This document shows, piece after piece, positions 1-9,471 of a stretch of 64,000 bases of DNA. The DNA lies in NCBI RefSeq assembly GCF_002026305.1, contig NZ_MVAB01000001.1, forward strand, positions 310,001 through 374,000, written 5' to 3'. Under the pieces are notes generated by a model. The model had not been told where the DNA came from. It saw only the letters and a list, made by a program, of their open reading frames with translations, and searched no databases. The DNA is from Vagococcus martis (lineage in GTDB: Bacteria > Bacillota > Bacilli > Lactobacillales > Vagococcaceae). A program made the position numbers and the translations under genes. The first letter of the stretch is position 1. Every line of letters begins with the position of its first letter.

Positions 1-122
1 CAGAGTTTTATACTCCCCTTGTACCAAAAGGATATGATTTCTTGGAGGAAATTAAAAAGTTATCCAACAGCAGACAGTCCACGCAGGCGACGTGCGAAGC
101 GGAAGTCGCAGGTGTGGACTGA
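1..122 (+). CDS. orf21: Orf21, FtsK/SpoIIIE-type coupling ATPase, C-terminal end only
   Basis: The reading frame starting at base 3 gives 39 codons (EFYTPLVPKGYDFLEEIKK...) and stops with TGA at 120-122. From memory this is the C-terminus of Tn916 Orf21, the TcpA/ConQ-type ATPase that brings the relaxase-bound DNA strand to the transfer channel at the membrane. The ATPase motifs lie upstream of the window. It is followed directly by oriT and orf20, as in Tn916. Confidence 0.85.
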   Translation, partial: EFYTPLVPKGYDFLEEIKKLSNSRQSTQATCEAEVAGVD

Positions 123-127
123 TCTTG

Positions 128-190
128 CTGGCTGGTGTGGCAATAGCCACGCCAGCACTTAACCCCCCGTATCTAACAGGGGGGTACAAA
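128..190 (+). other. oriT: Tn916 oriT
   Basis: The gap between orf21 and orf20 holds two nested structures. The first is a near-perfect 11-bp hairpin (arms 131-141 and 146-156, loop AATA). The second is the inverted repeat ACCCCCC (162-168) / GGGGGGT (179-185) around GTATCTAACA. The C-run/G-run motif resembles the nick region of the ICEBs1 and Tn916 origins, where the relaxase (Orf20/NicK) cuts. The same origin also supports rolling-circle replication of the excised circle in this family. The exact nick base is not assigned. Confidence 0.8.
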
Positions 191-299
191 TCGACAGGAA
201 ACAGTCAAAAAAACATTAGAAAATCCTTTGGTTACAAGGGATTTACAAAATTTCAGCGTATGTCAAATGGGCTTTAAAAGTTGACATACGCCTTTTTGA

Positions 300-1505
300 T
301 TGGAGGGATTTTTACTGAATGAACAAACTTGGTTACAGCATTTAAAAGAAAAACGCTTGGCTTATGGACTATCTCAAAACCGTTTAGCTGTTGCGACTGG
401 TATTACAAGGCAGTATCTAAGCGATATTGAAACAGGAAAAGTCAAGCCATCAGAGGATTTACAGCAGTCCCTTTGGGAAGCTCTGGAACGCTTCAATCCC
501 GACGCTCCCCTTGAAATGCTGTTTGATTATGTAAGAATTCGCTTTCCGACAACAGACGTACAGCAGGTGGTCGAAAACATCTTACAACTGAAACTGTCCT
601 ATTTTCTTCATGAGGACTATGGTTTCTATTCTTATTCAGAGCATTATGCTTTAGGCGACATATTCGTCCTTTGCTCCCATGAACTGGACAAAGGAGTTCT
701 GGTGGAATTGAAAGGTCGTGGGTGCAGACAATTTGAAAGCTATCTTCTGGCACAACAAAGAAGCTGGTATGAGTTCTTTATGGACGTTTTGGTGGCTGGC
801 GGTGTGATGAAACGCCTTGACCTTGCCATTAACGATAAGACAGGGATTTTAAATATCCCTGTACTCACTGAAAAGTGCCAACAGGAAGAATGTATCTCCG
901 TCTTCCGCAGTTTTAAAAGCTATCGCAGTGGCGAACTGGTACGCAAAGAGGAAAAGGAATGTATGGGAAACACCCTCTATATCGGTTCATTACAAAGTGA
1001 AGTTTATTTCTGTATCTATGAAAAGGACTACGAGCAGTACAAGAAAAATGATATTCCCATTGAAGACGCAGAAGTAAAAAACCGTTTTGAGATTCGATTG
1101 AAAAATGAGCGTGCCTATTATGCAGTCCGTGATTTACTCGTCTATGACAATCCAGAGCATACCGCCTTTAAAATTATCAATCGGTATATCCGTTTTGTAG
1201 ATAAAGACGATTCCAAACCTCGTTCTGATTGGAAACTGAATGAAGAATGGGCTTGGTTTATTGGGAACAATCGTGAACGATTAAAACTAACCACAAAACC
1301 AGAGCCTTACTCCTTCCAAAGGACGCTGAACTGGCTATCTCATCAAGTTGCCCCGACCTTAAAGGTTGCGATTAAACTTGATGAAATCAACCAGACGCAG
1401 GTTGTAAAAGACATTCTCGACCATGCGAAACTGACAGACCGACACAAGCAGATTTTGAAGCAACAGTCAGTAAAAGAACAGGACGTGATAACAACAAAAA
1501 AATAA
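300..1505 (+). CDS. orf20: Orf20, conjugative relaxase / replication initiator (Rep_trans family)
   Basis: This is the MobT-type relaxase that nicks oriT and starts single-strand transfer and rolling-circle replication. Residues about 10-65 form a Cro/CI-type helix-turn-helix (LAVATGITRQYLSDIETGK), followed by the pT181-like Rep_trans domain to the C-terminus. The family homologue is ICEBs1 NicK. No ATG start is available. A TTG at 300 overlaps the ribosome-binding site GGAGGG (302-307), while the in-frame CTG at 315 is better spaced at 7 nt, so translation may really begin at 315. The gene follows oriT immediately, as relaxase genes usually do. Confidence 0.93.
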   Translation: MEGFLLNEQTWLQHLKEKRLAYGLSQNRLAVATGITRQYLSDIETGKVKPSEDLQQSLWEALERFNPDAPLEMLFDYVRIRFPTTDVQQVVENILQLKLSYFLHEDYGFYSYSEHYALGDIFVLCSHELDKGVLVELKGRGCRQFESYLLAQQRSWYEFFMDVLVAGGVMKRLDLAINDKTGILNIPVLTEKCQQEECISVFRSFKSYRSGELVRKEEKECMGNTLYIGSLQSEVYFCIYEKDYEQYKKNDIPIEDAEVKNRFEIRLKNERAYYAVRDLLVYDNPEHTAFKIINRYIRFVDKDDSKPRSDWKLNEEWAWFIGNNRERLKLTTKPEPYSFQRTLNWLSHQVAPTLKVAIKLDEINQTQVVKDILDHAKLTDRHKQILKQQSVKEQDVITTKK

Positions 1506-1547
1506 CTCAAATACAAATTCATTGAATATAGAGAGGAGAACATTTTT

Positions 1548-1769
1548 ATGAATTTTGGACAAAACCTTTATAACTGGTTTCTATCAAACGCTCAATCACT
1601 GGTGCTTTTAGCAATCGTTGTGATTGGCTTGTATCTTGGCTTCAAGCGTGAGTTTAGCAAACTGATTGGCTTTTTAATTATTGCGATTATTGCGGTTGGC
1701 TTAGTCTTCAACGCTGCTGGAGTAAAAGACATTTTACTAGAGCTATTCAATCGCATTATTGGTGCTTAA
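1548..1769 (+). CDS. orf19: Orf19, small membrane protein of Tn916
   Basis: A 73-residue protein with two hydrophobic segments (about residues 15-30 and 37-55) joined by the short basic stretch FKREFSK, so probably a two-span membrane protein. GAGAGGAG lies just upstream of the ATG. It is conserved at this position in Tn916-like elements, between the relaxase and ardA. No function is assigned here. Its place in the transfer operon suggests a small accessory component of the mating channel, which is inference only. Confidence 0.8.
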   Translation: MNFGQNLYNWFLSNAQSLVLLAIVVIGLYLGFKREFSKLIGFLIIAIIAVGLVFNAAGVKDILLELFNRIIGA

Positions 1770-1780
1770 ATAAAACCGTT

Positions 1781-1820
1781 CTTTTGTGGAATATAAGTGG
1801 TTTTCTTATGTTCCGCAAAG
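1781..1820 (+). other. Stem-loop between orf19 and orf18, candidate single-strand origin
   Basis: The arms 1781-1797 (CTTTTGTGGAATATAAG) and 1805-1820 (CTTATGTTCCGCAAAG) form a 16-17 bp imperfect hairpin with G-U-type changes and no U-run after it, so it does not look like a terminator. Tn916 is reported to carry a functional single-strand origin for complementary-strand synthesis. I do not remember its exact place, so this structure is only a candidate. It could equally be an mRNA-processing hairpin in the transfer operon. Confidence 0.35.
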
Positions 1821-1885
1821 GAATGGTACACCAAACGAAGTGCGGTAGGGATTTTTGAATCTCTACAAAGAAAGGACGTGAATAT

Positions 1886-2383
1886 ATGGACGATATGCAA
1901 GTCTATATTGCGAATTTAGGCAAATACAATGAGGGCGAATTGGTCGGTGCGTGGTTTACCTTTCCCATTGACTTTGAGGAAGTCAAAGAGAAAATCGGCT
2001 TGAATGATGAATATGAGGAATACGCCATTCATGACTACGAGTTACCCTTTACGGTTGACGAATACACTTCCATTGGCGAACTCAATCGACTATGGGAAAT
2101 GGTATCGGAATTACCCGAAGAATTACAATCGGATCTATCTGCTCTGCTCACTCATTTTTCAAGCATTGAAGAACTAAGCGAACATCAAGAGGATATTATC
2201 ATTCATTCCGATTGTGATGATATGTATGACGTGGCACGCTACTACATTGAAGAAACGGGTGCTTTAGGCGAAGTACCAGCTAGTCTTCAAAACTATATTG
2301 ATTATCAAGCCTATGGTCGGGATTTAGACCTTTCAGGAACGTTTATCTCAACCAATCATGGGATTTTTGAAATCGTCTATTAA
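1886..2383 (+). CDS. ardA: Orf18, ArdA antirestriction protein
   Basis: A 165-residue, strongly acidic protein (many D/E, few K/R) with the ArdA signature region near LSGTFISTNHGIFEIVY at the C-terminus. ArdA mimics bent B-form DNA and blocks type I restriction-modification enzymes, protecting the incoming single-to-double-stranded transposon in a new host. Tn916 Orf18 is the structurally characterised member of the family. AAAGGACG precedes the ATG by about 9 nt. It is co-oriented with the transfer genes, which fits early expression after transfer. Confidence 0.95.
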   Translation: MDDMQVYIANLGKYNEGELVGAWFTFPIDFEEVKEKIGLNDEYEEYAIHDYELPFTVDEYTSIGELNRLWEMVSELPEELQSDLSALLTHFSSIEELSEHQEDIIIHSDCDDMYDVARYYIEETGALGEVPASLQNYIDYQAYGRDLDLSGTFISTNHGIFEIVY

Positions 2384-2471
2384 ATCTGTCGGTACATTAC
2401 TACTGGCAGATTTTCTATTTTACGGGGTGGCTCAATCAGCTACCCCTATTTTTTATGAAAGGATTGATTAC

Positions 2472-2864
2472 ATGAAGAAAATACGAAGCTATACCAGTAT
2501 CTGGTCTGTGGAAAAGGTACTGTATTCTATCAATGATTTTAGACTTCCGTTTCCCATAACCTTTACGCAAATGACATGGTTTGTCGTGTCACTCTTTGCA
2601 GTGATGATACTTGGCAACTTGCCCCCTCTTTCCATGATAGAGGGAGCATTTCTCAAATACTTTGGGATTCCTGTGGCTTTCACATGGTTTATGTCTACAA
2701 AAACTTTTGATGGTAAAAAGCCTTATGGATTTTTGAAGTCTGTCATTGCTTATGCACTGCGACCAAAGCTGACCTATGCAGGAAAAAAAGTAACGCTTGG
2801 CAGAAACCAGCCACAAGAAGCCATTACAGCAGTTAGGAGTGAATTTTATGGCATATCCAATTAA
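2472..2864 (+). CDS. orf17: Orf17, TcpE-family conjugal transfer membrane protein
   Basis: A 130-residue protein with two adjacent hydrophobic spans (about residues 33-50 and 57-72), typical of TcpE/ConD proteins in Gram-positive type IV secretion channels. The ATG at 2472 is preferred because AAAGG (2458-2462) stands 9 nt upstream. A longer frame opening at 2358 would overlap ardA and add an unrelated N-terminus. The end overlaps the start of orf16 by 17 nt, which suggests translational coupling. Confidence 0.85.
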   Translation: MKKIRSYTSIWSVEKVLYSINDFRLPFPITFTQMTWFVVSLFAVMILGNLPPLSMIEGAFLKYFGIPVAFTWFMSTKTFDGKKPYGFLKSVIAYALRPKLTYAGKKVTLGRNQPQEAITAVRSEFYGISN

Positions 2865-5295
2865 ATACATTGAAAACAATCTCGTCTGGAATAAAGACGG
2901 GGAATGTTATGCTTACTATGAGCTTGTTCCTTACAATTACTCATTTCTAAGTCCAGAACAGAAAATACAAGTGCATGATTCTTTCAGACAGCTTATCGCA
3001 CAAAATCGTGATGGCAAAATTCATGCTTTACAAATCAGTACAGAATCCAGCATACGTTCTGCACAAGAGCGTTCCAAAAATGAAGTCACTGGCAAGCTCA
3101 AAGCGGTTGCCTATGACAAAATCGACCAACAGACAGACGCTTTAATATCCATGATTGGCGAAAATCAAGTGAACTACCGTTTCTTTATCGGCTTTAAGTT
3201 GCTTCTCAACGATCAGGAGTTTTCTATGAAAAGTCTTACCGTTGAAGCAAAAAATGCTTTGTCTGATTTTGTCTATGATGTGAACCATAAGCTGATGGGC
3301 GATTTTGTTAGTATGAGTAATGATGAAATCCTGCGTTTTCAGAAGATGGAAAAGCTCTTAGAAAATAAAATCTCTCGTCGTTTCAAAATCCGCAGGTTAG
3401 ATAAGGACGACTTCGGCTATCTGATTGAACACCTTTACGGACAGACAGGCACTGCCTATGAAGAGTATGAGTACCATCTATCAAAGAAAAAGCTGGATAA
3501 TGAAACGCTGATTAAATACTATGACTTGATTAAGCCTACTCGCTGTTTGGTGGAAGAAAAACAGCGATATTTGAAAATCCAGCAGGAAGATGAAACCGTC
3601 TATGTAGCTTACTTTACCATTAACAGCATTGTCGGAGAACTGGACTTCCCGTCCTCTGAAATCTTCTACTACCAGCAACAGCAATTTACATTCCCGATTG
3701 ATACGTCAATGAATGTGGAAATTGTAGCGAATCGTAAAGCCCTATCTACTGTCCGCAATAAAAAGAAAGAACTGAAAGACTTGGATAACCACGCTTGGCA
3801 AAGTGATAATGAAACCAGCTCCAATGTGGCGGAAGCTCTGGAAAGTGTGAATGAGCTGGAAACCAATTTAGACCAAAGCAAGGAATCTATGTACAAGCTG
3901 TCTTATGTGGTAAGGGTATCAGCAAATGATCTTGACGAACTCAAACGTCGTTGTAATGAAGTGAAAGATTTTTATGACGATTTAAGCGTAAAACTGGTAC
4001 GACCATTTGGGGATATGCTCGGCTTACATGAAGAATTTTTACCTGCCAGCAAGCGTTATATGAATGATTATATTCAATACGTGACCTCTGATTTCCTCGC
4101 TGGTTTAGGTTTTGGTGCTACTCAAATGCTGGGGGAAAATGAGGGGATTTATGTTGGCTACAGCTTAGATACTGGACGCAATGTCTATCTGAAACCTGCT
4201 CTTGCCAGTCAAGGGGTTAAGGGTTCAGTAACCAATGCGTTAGCGTCGGCTTTTGTTGGTTCGCTGGGTGGTGGTAAATCCTTTGCGAATAACCTTATCG
4301 TCTATTATGCGGTGCTTTATGGGGCACAAGCAGTGATTGTAGACCCAAAAGCAGAACGTGGCAGATGGAAAGAAACCTTGCCAGAGATTTCCCATGAAAT
4401 CAATATCGTCACTCTGACTTCTGATGAGAAAAACAAAGGCTTACTTGACCCTTATGTGATTATGAAAAATCCCAAAGATTCTGAATCACTGGCTATTGAT
4501 ATTCTGACATTCCTTACGGGGATTTCCTCTCGTGATGGGGAACGCTTCCCAATCCTTAGAAAAGCCATTCGTGCAGTAACCAATAGTGAAGTACGAGGGT
4601 TGATGAAAGTGATTGAGGAATTACGGGTTGAGAATACGCCACTAAGTACCAGTATAGCCGACCATATCGAAAGTTTTACAGACTATGACTTTGCACATTT
4701 ATTATTCAGTAATGGTTATGTGGAGCAGTCTATCAGCTTAGAAAAACAACTGAACATTATACAGGTTGCGGACTTGGTACTTCCCGACAAGGAAACTTCC
4801 TTTGAGGAATATACCACTATGGAGCTTTTATCCGTTGCTATGCTGATTGTCATTAGTACCTTTGCTTTAGACTTTATCCATACAGACCGAAGCATTTTCA
4901 AGATTGTAGATTTAGACGAAGCATGGAGCTTTTTACAGGTAGCACAAGGAAAAACACTATCTATGAAGCTGGTTCGGGCTGGTCGTGCTATGAACGCTGG
5001 GGTATATTTCGTGACCCAAAATACAGACGACCTCTTAGATGAAAAACTGAAAAATAACCTCGGCTTAAAATTTGCATTTCGTTCCACTGACCTTAACGAG
5101 ATTAAAAAGACCTTAGCCTTTTTTGGTGTAGACCCAGAGGACGAAAACAATCAGAAGCGATTGCGTGATTTGGAAAACGGGCAATGCCTTATCAGTGATT
5201 TATATGGTCGTGTCGGTGTGATACAGTTCCACCCTGTATTTGAAGAACTGCTCCATGCCTTTGATACCAGACCACCTGTGCGAAAAGAGGTGTAA
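2848..5295 (+). CDS. orf16: Orf16, VirB4/ConE-like transfer ATPase
   Basis: An 815-residue cytoplasmic ATPase that powers the type IV secretion channel, homologous to VirB4 and ICEBs1 ConE. Walker A is GSLGGGKS at about residues 471-478 and Walker B is in IVDLDEAWSF at about 686-695. The VirB4-typical motif VTQNTDDLL follows. The ATG at 2848 was chosen over a frame start at 2797 because TAGGAG lies at 2834-2839 and the protein then has the family start MAYPIKYIENN. It overlaps orf17 and is separated from orf15 by two bases, so it is tightly coupled in the transfer operon. Confidence 0.95.
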   Translation: MAYPIKYIENNLVWNKDGECYAYYELVPYNYSFLSPEQKIQVHDSFRQLIAQNRDGKIHALQISTESSIRSAQERSKNEVTGKLKAVAYDKIDQQTDALISMIGENQVNYRFFIGFKLLLNDQEFSMKSLTVEAKNALSDFVYDVNHKLMGDFVSMSNDEILRFQKMEKLLENKISRRFKIRRLDKDDFGYLIEHLYGQTGTAYEEYEYHLSKKKLDNETLIKYYDLIKPTRCLVEEKQRYLKIQQEDETVYVAYFTINSIVGELDFPSSEIFYYQQQQFTFPIDTSMNVEIVANRKALSTVRNKKKELKDLDNHAWQSDNETSSNVAEALESVNELETNLDQSKESMYKLSYVVRVSANDLDELKRRCNEVKDFYDDLSVKLVRPFGDMLGLHEEFLPASKRYMNDYIQYVTSDFLAGLGFGATQMLGENEGIYVGYSLDTGRNVYLKPALASQGVKGSVTNALASAFVGSLGGGKSFANNLIVYYAVLYGAQAVIVDPKAERGRWKETLPEISHEINIVTLTSDEKNKGLLDPYVIMKNPKDSESLAIDILTFLTGISSRDGERFPILRKAIRAVTNSEVRGLMKVIEELRVENTPLSTSIADHIESFTDYDFAHLLFSNGYVEQSISLEKQLNIIQVADLVLPDKETSFEEYTTMELLSVAMLIVISTFALDFIHTDRSIFKIVDLDEAWSFLQVAQGKTLSMKLVRAGRAMNAGVYFVTQNTDDLLDEKLKNNLGLKFAFRSTDLNEIKKTLAFFGVDPEDENNQKRLRDLENGQCLISDLYGRVGVIQFHPVFEELLHAFDTRPPVRKEV

Positions 5296-5297
5296 AT

Positions 5298-7475
5298 GTG
5301 AAACCATCAATAGTAAACAGAATAAAATCAAACTGGACGCTGAAACGTCTAGGTAAAGTGGCAATGACAGTGGCTTTCACACTTGTGATTGCCATTTTTC
5401 TTTTAGCCATGCTGGGAACGGTGGTTCAAGCTGCGGGCTTGGTAGATGATACGGTCAATGTGGCAAATGAATACAGCCGATACCCACTTGAAAACTATCA
5501 ACTGGATTTTTATGTGGATAATAGCTGGGGCTGGCTTCCGTGGAACTGGTCGGACGGGATTGGAAAACAGGTCATGTATGGACTATATGCCATTACCAAT
5601 TTTATTTGGACAATCAGTTTGTATGTTTCCAATGCGACAGGTTACTTAGTACAGGAAGCCTATTCCTTAGACTTCATTTCCGCTACAGCAGATTCCATTG
5701 GTAAGAATATGCAGACCTTAGCTGGTGTGAGTGCAAACGGATTTTCAACAGAGGGTTTCTATGTTGGATTCCTCTTACTCTTGATTTTGGTTCTTGGGGT
5801 TTATGTTGCCTATACGGGACTGATAAAGAGAGAAACCACAAAGGCAATTCATGCCATTATGAATTTTGTGCTGGTGTTTATCCTATCGGCTTCCTTTATT
5901 GCCTACGCTCCCGACTACATTAAAAAAATCAATGACTTTTCATCAGACATCAGTAATGCCAGTTTATCACTTGGCACGAAGATTGTCATGCCCCATTCCG
6001 ATAGTCAAGGCAAGGACAGCGTGGACTTAATCAGAGATAGCCTGTTTTCCATACAGGTTCAGCAACCGTGGCTACTGCTTCAATACAACAGTTCAGACAT
6101 TGAAAGTATCGGTATTGACCGTGTGGAAAGCCTGCTCTCCACCAGCCCAGATTCCAACAATGGCGAAGACAGAGAAAAAATTGTTGCGGAAGAAATTGAA
6201 GACAGAAGCAATACCAATCTAACCATTACAAAGACCATTAACCGTTTAGGTACAGTCTTCTTCCTATTTGTCTTCAATATTGGGATTTCCATATTTGTAT
6301 TCCTATTAACAGGAATCATGATTTTCTCGCAGGTACTTTTTATCATCTATGCTATGTTTCTGCCTGTGAGCTTTATTTTAAGCATGATTCCATCATTTGA
6401 TGGTATGTCAAAACGAGCCATAACAAAGCTCTTTAATACCATTTTGACACGAGCTGGAATCACATTGATTATTACGACAGCATTTAGTATTTCAACCATG
6501 CTCTATACCTTATCGGCTGGTTATCCGTTCTTTTTGATTGCTTTTCTACAGATTGTGACCTTTGCAGGAATCTACTTCAAGCTGGGCGATTTAATGAGTA
6601 TGTTTTCTCTACAGAGTAACGATTCTCAAAGTGTGGGAAGTCGTGTGATGAGAAAACCTCGTATGCTTATGCACGCTCACATGCACCGTCTACAGCGGAA
6701 ACTTGGACGTTCCATGACTACTCTAGGGGCTGGGTCTGCCATTGTTACAGGTAAAAAAGGACAGTCGGGTTCGGGGAGTTCTGCAAGGACACAAGCAGAT
6801 CACTCCCGACCAGACGGAAAGGAAAAATCAACACTTGGAAAACGTATCGGTCAAACCATCGGTACAGTAGCTGATACCAAAGACAGAATGGTAGACACTG
6901 CTAGTGGTTTGAAAGAACAGGTTAAAGATTTGCCGACCAATGCAAGATATGCAGTATATCAAGGAAAATCCAAAGTAAAAGAGAATGTCCGTGATTTAAC
7001 CAGTAGTATTTCTCAAACCAAAGCGGACAGAGCCAGTGGACGCAAGGAACAGCAGGAACAAAGGCGAAAAACCATTGCGAAGCGTCGCTCTGAAATGGAA
7101 CAGGTCAAACAGAAAAAACAGCCTGCTTCTTCTGTTCATGAAAGACCGACTACAAGACAAGAACAATATCATGATGAACAGACCTCAAAACAGTCTAATA
7201 TTCAGACTTCATATAAGGAATCTCAACAAGCCAAACAAGAGCGTCCAGCAGTTAAGTCCGATTTTTCAAGTCCAAAAGTGGAACGCCAAGGCAATACCGT
7301 TCAAGAAAAAACCGTTCAAAAGCCAGCAACTTCAACCACTACAGCAGATAGAACTTCACAACGTCCAATCACAAAAGAACGTCCGTCTACTGTTCAAAGA
7401 GTACCACTACAAAATACAAGAAGTAGACCACCAATCAAAACCGCCACCATTAAGAAAGTCGGTAAGAAACCATGA
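5298..7475 (+). CDS. orf15: Orf15, VirB6-like polytopic channel protein
   Basis: A 725-residue protein with a GTG start just after the orf16 stop (AAAGAGGTG overlaps that stop). The first ~440 residues carry several membrane spans, including an N-terminal one (about 20-45), two around 155-205 and a cluster around 325-435. The last ~280 residues are a hydrophilic K/Q/R-rich tail with no obvious fold. This matches the CD3337/EF1877-type mobilome membrane proteins and ICEBs1 ConG, thought to form the inner-membrane channel like VirB6. The stop overlaps the orf14 start as ATGA. Confidence 0.9.
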   Translation: MKPSIVNRIKSNWTLKRLGKVAMTVAFTLVIAIFLLAMLGTVVQAAGLVDDTVNVANEYSRYPLENYQLDFYVDNSWGWLPWNWSDGIGKQVMYGLYAITNFIWTISLYVSNATGYLVQEAYSLDFISATADSIGKNMQTLAGVSANGFSTEGFYVGFLLLLILVLGVYVAYTGLIKRETTKAIHAIMNFVLVFILSASFIAYAPDYIKKINDFSSDISNASLSLGTKIVMPHSDSQGKDSVDLIRDSLFSIQVQQPWLLLQYNSSDIESIGIDRVESLLSTSPDSNNGEDREKIVAEEIEDRSNTNLTITKTINRLGTVFFLFVFNIGISIFVFLLTGIMIFSQVLFIIYAMFLPVSFILSMIPSFDGMSKRAITKLFNTILTRAGITLIITTAFSISTMLYTLSAGYPFFLIAFLQIVTFAGIYFKLGDLMSMFSLQSNDSQSVGSRVMRKPRMLMHAHMHRLQRKLGRSMTTLGAGSAIVTGKKGQSGSGSSARTQADHSRPDGKEKSTLGKRIGQTIGTVADTKDRMVDTASGLKEQVKDLPTNARYAVYQGKSKVKENVRDLTSSISQTKADRASGRKEQQEQRRKTIAKRRSEMEQVKQKKQPASSVHERPTTRQEQYHDEQTSKQSNIQTSYKESQQAKQERPAVKSDFSSPKVERQGNTVQEKTVQKPATSTTTADRTSQRPITKERPSTVQRVPLQNTRSRPPIKTATIKKVGKKP

Positions 7476-8473
7476 AGTTGAAAACTTTAGTGATTGGTGG
7501 TTCTGGATTATTCTTGATGGTCTTCTCACTGCTTCTGTTTGTTGCCATTTTATTTTCAGATGAACAGGACAGCGGAATTTCCAATATTCATTATGGAGGT
7601 GTGAATGTTTCCGCAGAAGTGCTGGCTCATAAGCCTATGGTAGAAAAATATGCCAAAGAATATGGCGTTGAAGAATATGTCAACATACTTCTTGCGATTA
7701 TACAGGTGGAATCGGGCGGTACTGCGGAAGATGTTATGCAGTCCTCGGAATCCCTCGGTCTTCCACCTAATTCATTGAGTACAGAAGAATCCATTAAGCA
7801 AGGTGTGAAGTATTTCAGTGAATTATTAGCCAGTAGCGAAAGGCTCAGTGTAGATTTAGAATCGGTTATCCAGTCCTACAATTATGGTGGTGGTTTCTTA
7901 GGGTATGTGGCTAATCGTGGAAATAAATATACCTTTGAACTGGCTCAAAGTTTCTCAAAAGAGTATTCAGGTGGCGAAAAAGTGTCTTACCCCAATCCCA
8001 TAGCCATACCTATCAATGGGGGCTGGCGATACAACTATGGCAATATGTTTTATGTGCAACTGGTAACGCAGTATCTTGTCACAACAGAGTTTGATGATGA
8101 TACGGTACAAGCCATCATGGACGAAGCACTGAAATATGAGGGCTGGCGATACGTTTACGGTGGAGCTTCCCCGACTACTTCTTTTGATTGTAGCGGACTG
8201 ACACAATGGACGTATGGAAAAGCTGGAATTAACTTACCACGAACCGCACAACAGCAATATGATGTGACCCAGCATATCCCACTATCGGAAGCACAAGCTG
8301 GCGATTTGGTTTTCTTTCATTCTACCTATAACGCTGGCTCTTATATTACTCATGTTGGGATATACCTTGGCAATAACCGTATGTTTCATGCAGGCGACCC
8401 AATCGGTTATGCCGACTTAACAAGCCCCTACTGGCAACAGCATTTAGTGGGAGCAGGACGAATCAAACAATGA
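7472..8473 (+). CDS. orf14: Orf14, bifunctional lysozyme / NlpC-P60 cell-wall hydrolase
   Basis: A 333-residue CwlT-type protein that opens the peptidoglycan for the mating channel. It has an N-terminal membrane anchor (about residues 4-28), then a goose-type/SLT lysozyme domain with likely catalytic Glu80 in QVESGG, then a C-terminal NlpC/P60 endopeptidase domain with Cys240 (FDCSGLTQW) and His294 (THVGIYLG). The start overlaps the orf15 stop by 4 nt. It should act outside the membrane, probably tethered. All catalytic residues I can recognise are present. Confidence 0.95.
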   Translation: MKLKTLVIGGSGLFLMVFSLLLFVAILFSDEQDSGISNIHYGGVNVSAEVLAHKPMVEKYAKEYGVEEYVNILLAIIQVESGGTAEDVMQSSESLGLPPNSLSTEESIKQGVKYFSELLASSERLSVDLESVIQSYNYGGGFLGYVANRGNKYTFELAQSFSKEYSGGEKVSYPNPIAIPINGGWRYNYGNMFYVQLVTQYLVTTEFDDDTVQAIMDEALKYEGWRYVYGGASPTTSFDCSGLTQWTYGKAGINLPRTAQQQYDVTQHIPLSEAQAGDLVFFHSTYNAGSYITHVGIYLGNNRMFHAGDPIGYADLTSPYWQQHLVGAGRIKQ

Positions 8474-8487
8474 GAAAGGAAGATTTA

Positions 8488-9402
8488 ATGATGAAATTTA
8501 GAAAAAATCAGAATAAAGAAAAACAGATACCAAAGGAAAAGAAACCTCGTGTCTATAAGGTCAATCCTCATAAAAAGGTTGTGATTGCCTTGTGGGTACT
8601 TTTAGGGCTTAGTTTCAGCTTTGCGATATTCAAGCACTTTACAGCTATAGATACTCATACTATTCACGAAACAACTATCATAGAAAAGGAATACGTTGAT
8701 ACTCATCATGTAGAAAATTTTGTAGAGAACTTTGCGAAAGTCTACTATTCATGGGAGCAATCCGATAAGTCCATTGATAATCGAATGGAAAGTCTAAAAG
8801 GCTATCTGACAGATGAACTTCAAGCTCTCAATGTTGATACAGTACGCAAAGATATTCCTGTATCGTCTTCTGTAAGAGGATTTCAGATATGGACGGTAGA
8901 GCCAACTGGCGACAATGAGTTTAATGTAACCTACAGTGTAGACCAGCTCATTACAGAGGGAGAAAATACAAAGACCGTCCACTCTGCTTATATAGTGAGT
9001 GTCTATGTAGATGGTTCTGGAAATATGGTACTGGTTAAGAATCCGACCATTACCAACATACCTAAGAAATCAAGTTATAAACCAAAAGCCATTGAAAGTG
9101 AGGGGACGGTTGATTCCATTACAACCAATGAAATCAATGAGTTTTTAACGACGTTCTTCAAGCTCTATCCTACAGCGACAGCCAGTGAACTTTCCTACTA
9201 TGTGAATGACGGGATATTAAAACCAATCGGAAAAGAGTACATCTTTCAAGAACTGGTAAATCCTATTCACAATCGTAAGGATAATCAAGTCACGGTATCG
9301 CTGACAGTGGAGTATATCGACCAGCAGACCAAAGCAACGCAGGTATCTCAATTTGATTTGGTACTTGAAAAGAACGGGAGTAATTGGAAGATTATAGAAT
9401 AA
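8488..9402 (+). CDS. orf13: Orf13, TcpC/VirB8-like transfer protein
   Basis: A bitopic membrane protein with a basic cytoplasmic N-terminus, one span (about residues 28-48 of the 304-residue form) and two extracytoplasmic NTF2-like domains, as in TcpC of pCW3 and ICEBs1 ConB. It is the VirB8-like scaffold of the channel. The start is ambiguous. An ATG at 8470 overlaps the orf14 stop but has a poor ribosome site, whereas GAAAGGA (8475-8480) serves the ATG at 8488. It is the last gene of the transfer operon before the tet(M) promoter. Confidence 0.9.
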   Translation: MMKFRKNQNKEKQIPKEKKPRVYKVNPHKKVVIALWVLLGLSFSFAIFKHFTAIDTHTIHETTIIEKEYVDTHHVENFVENFAKVYYSWEQSDKSIDNRMESLKGYLTDELQALNVDTVRKDIPVSSSVRGFQIWTVEPTGDNEFNVTYSVDQLITEGENTKTVHSAYIVSVYVDGSGNMVLVKNPTITNIPKKSSYKPKAIESEGTVDSITTNEINEFLTTFFKLYPTATASELSYYVNDGILKPIGKEYIFQELVNPIHNRKDNQVTVSLTVEYIDQQTKATQVSQFDLVLEKNGSNWKIIE

Positions 9403-9471
9403 CAAATATTGGTACATTATTACAGCTATTTTGTAATCACGTACTCTCTTTGATAAAAAATTGGAGATTCC

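Noticed and set aside
92-277. 61-codon frame over oriT
   Set aside because: It overlaps the orf21 end and the oriT hairpins, has no ribosome site, and its composition follows the palindromes.
2589-2879. 96-codon minus-strand frame within orf17
   Set aside because: It is a shadow of the orf17-orf16 coding sequence with no family resemblance.
7036-7563. 175-codon second frame at the end of orf15
   Set aside because: The overlap with the low-complexity Lys/Gln-rich tail of Orf15 explains it. The frame crosses the orf14 start.
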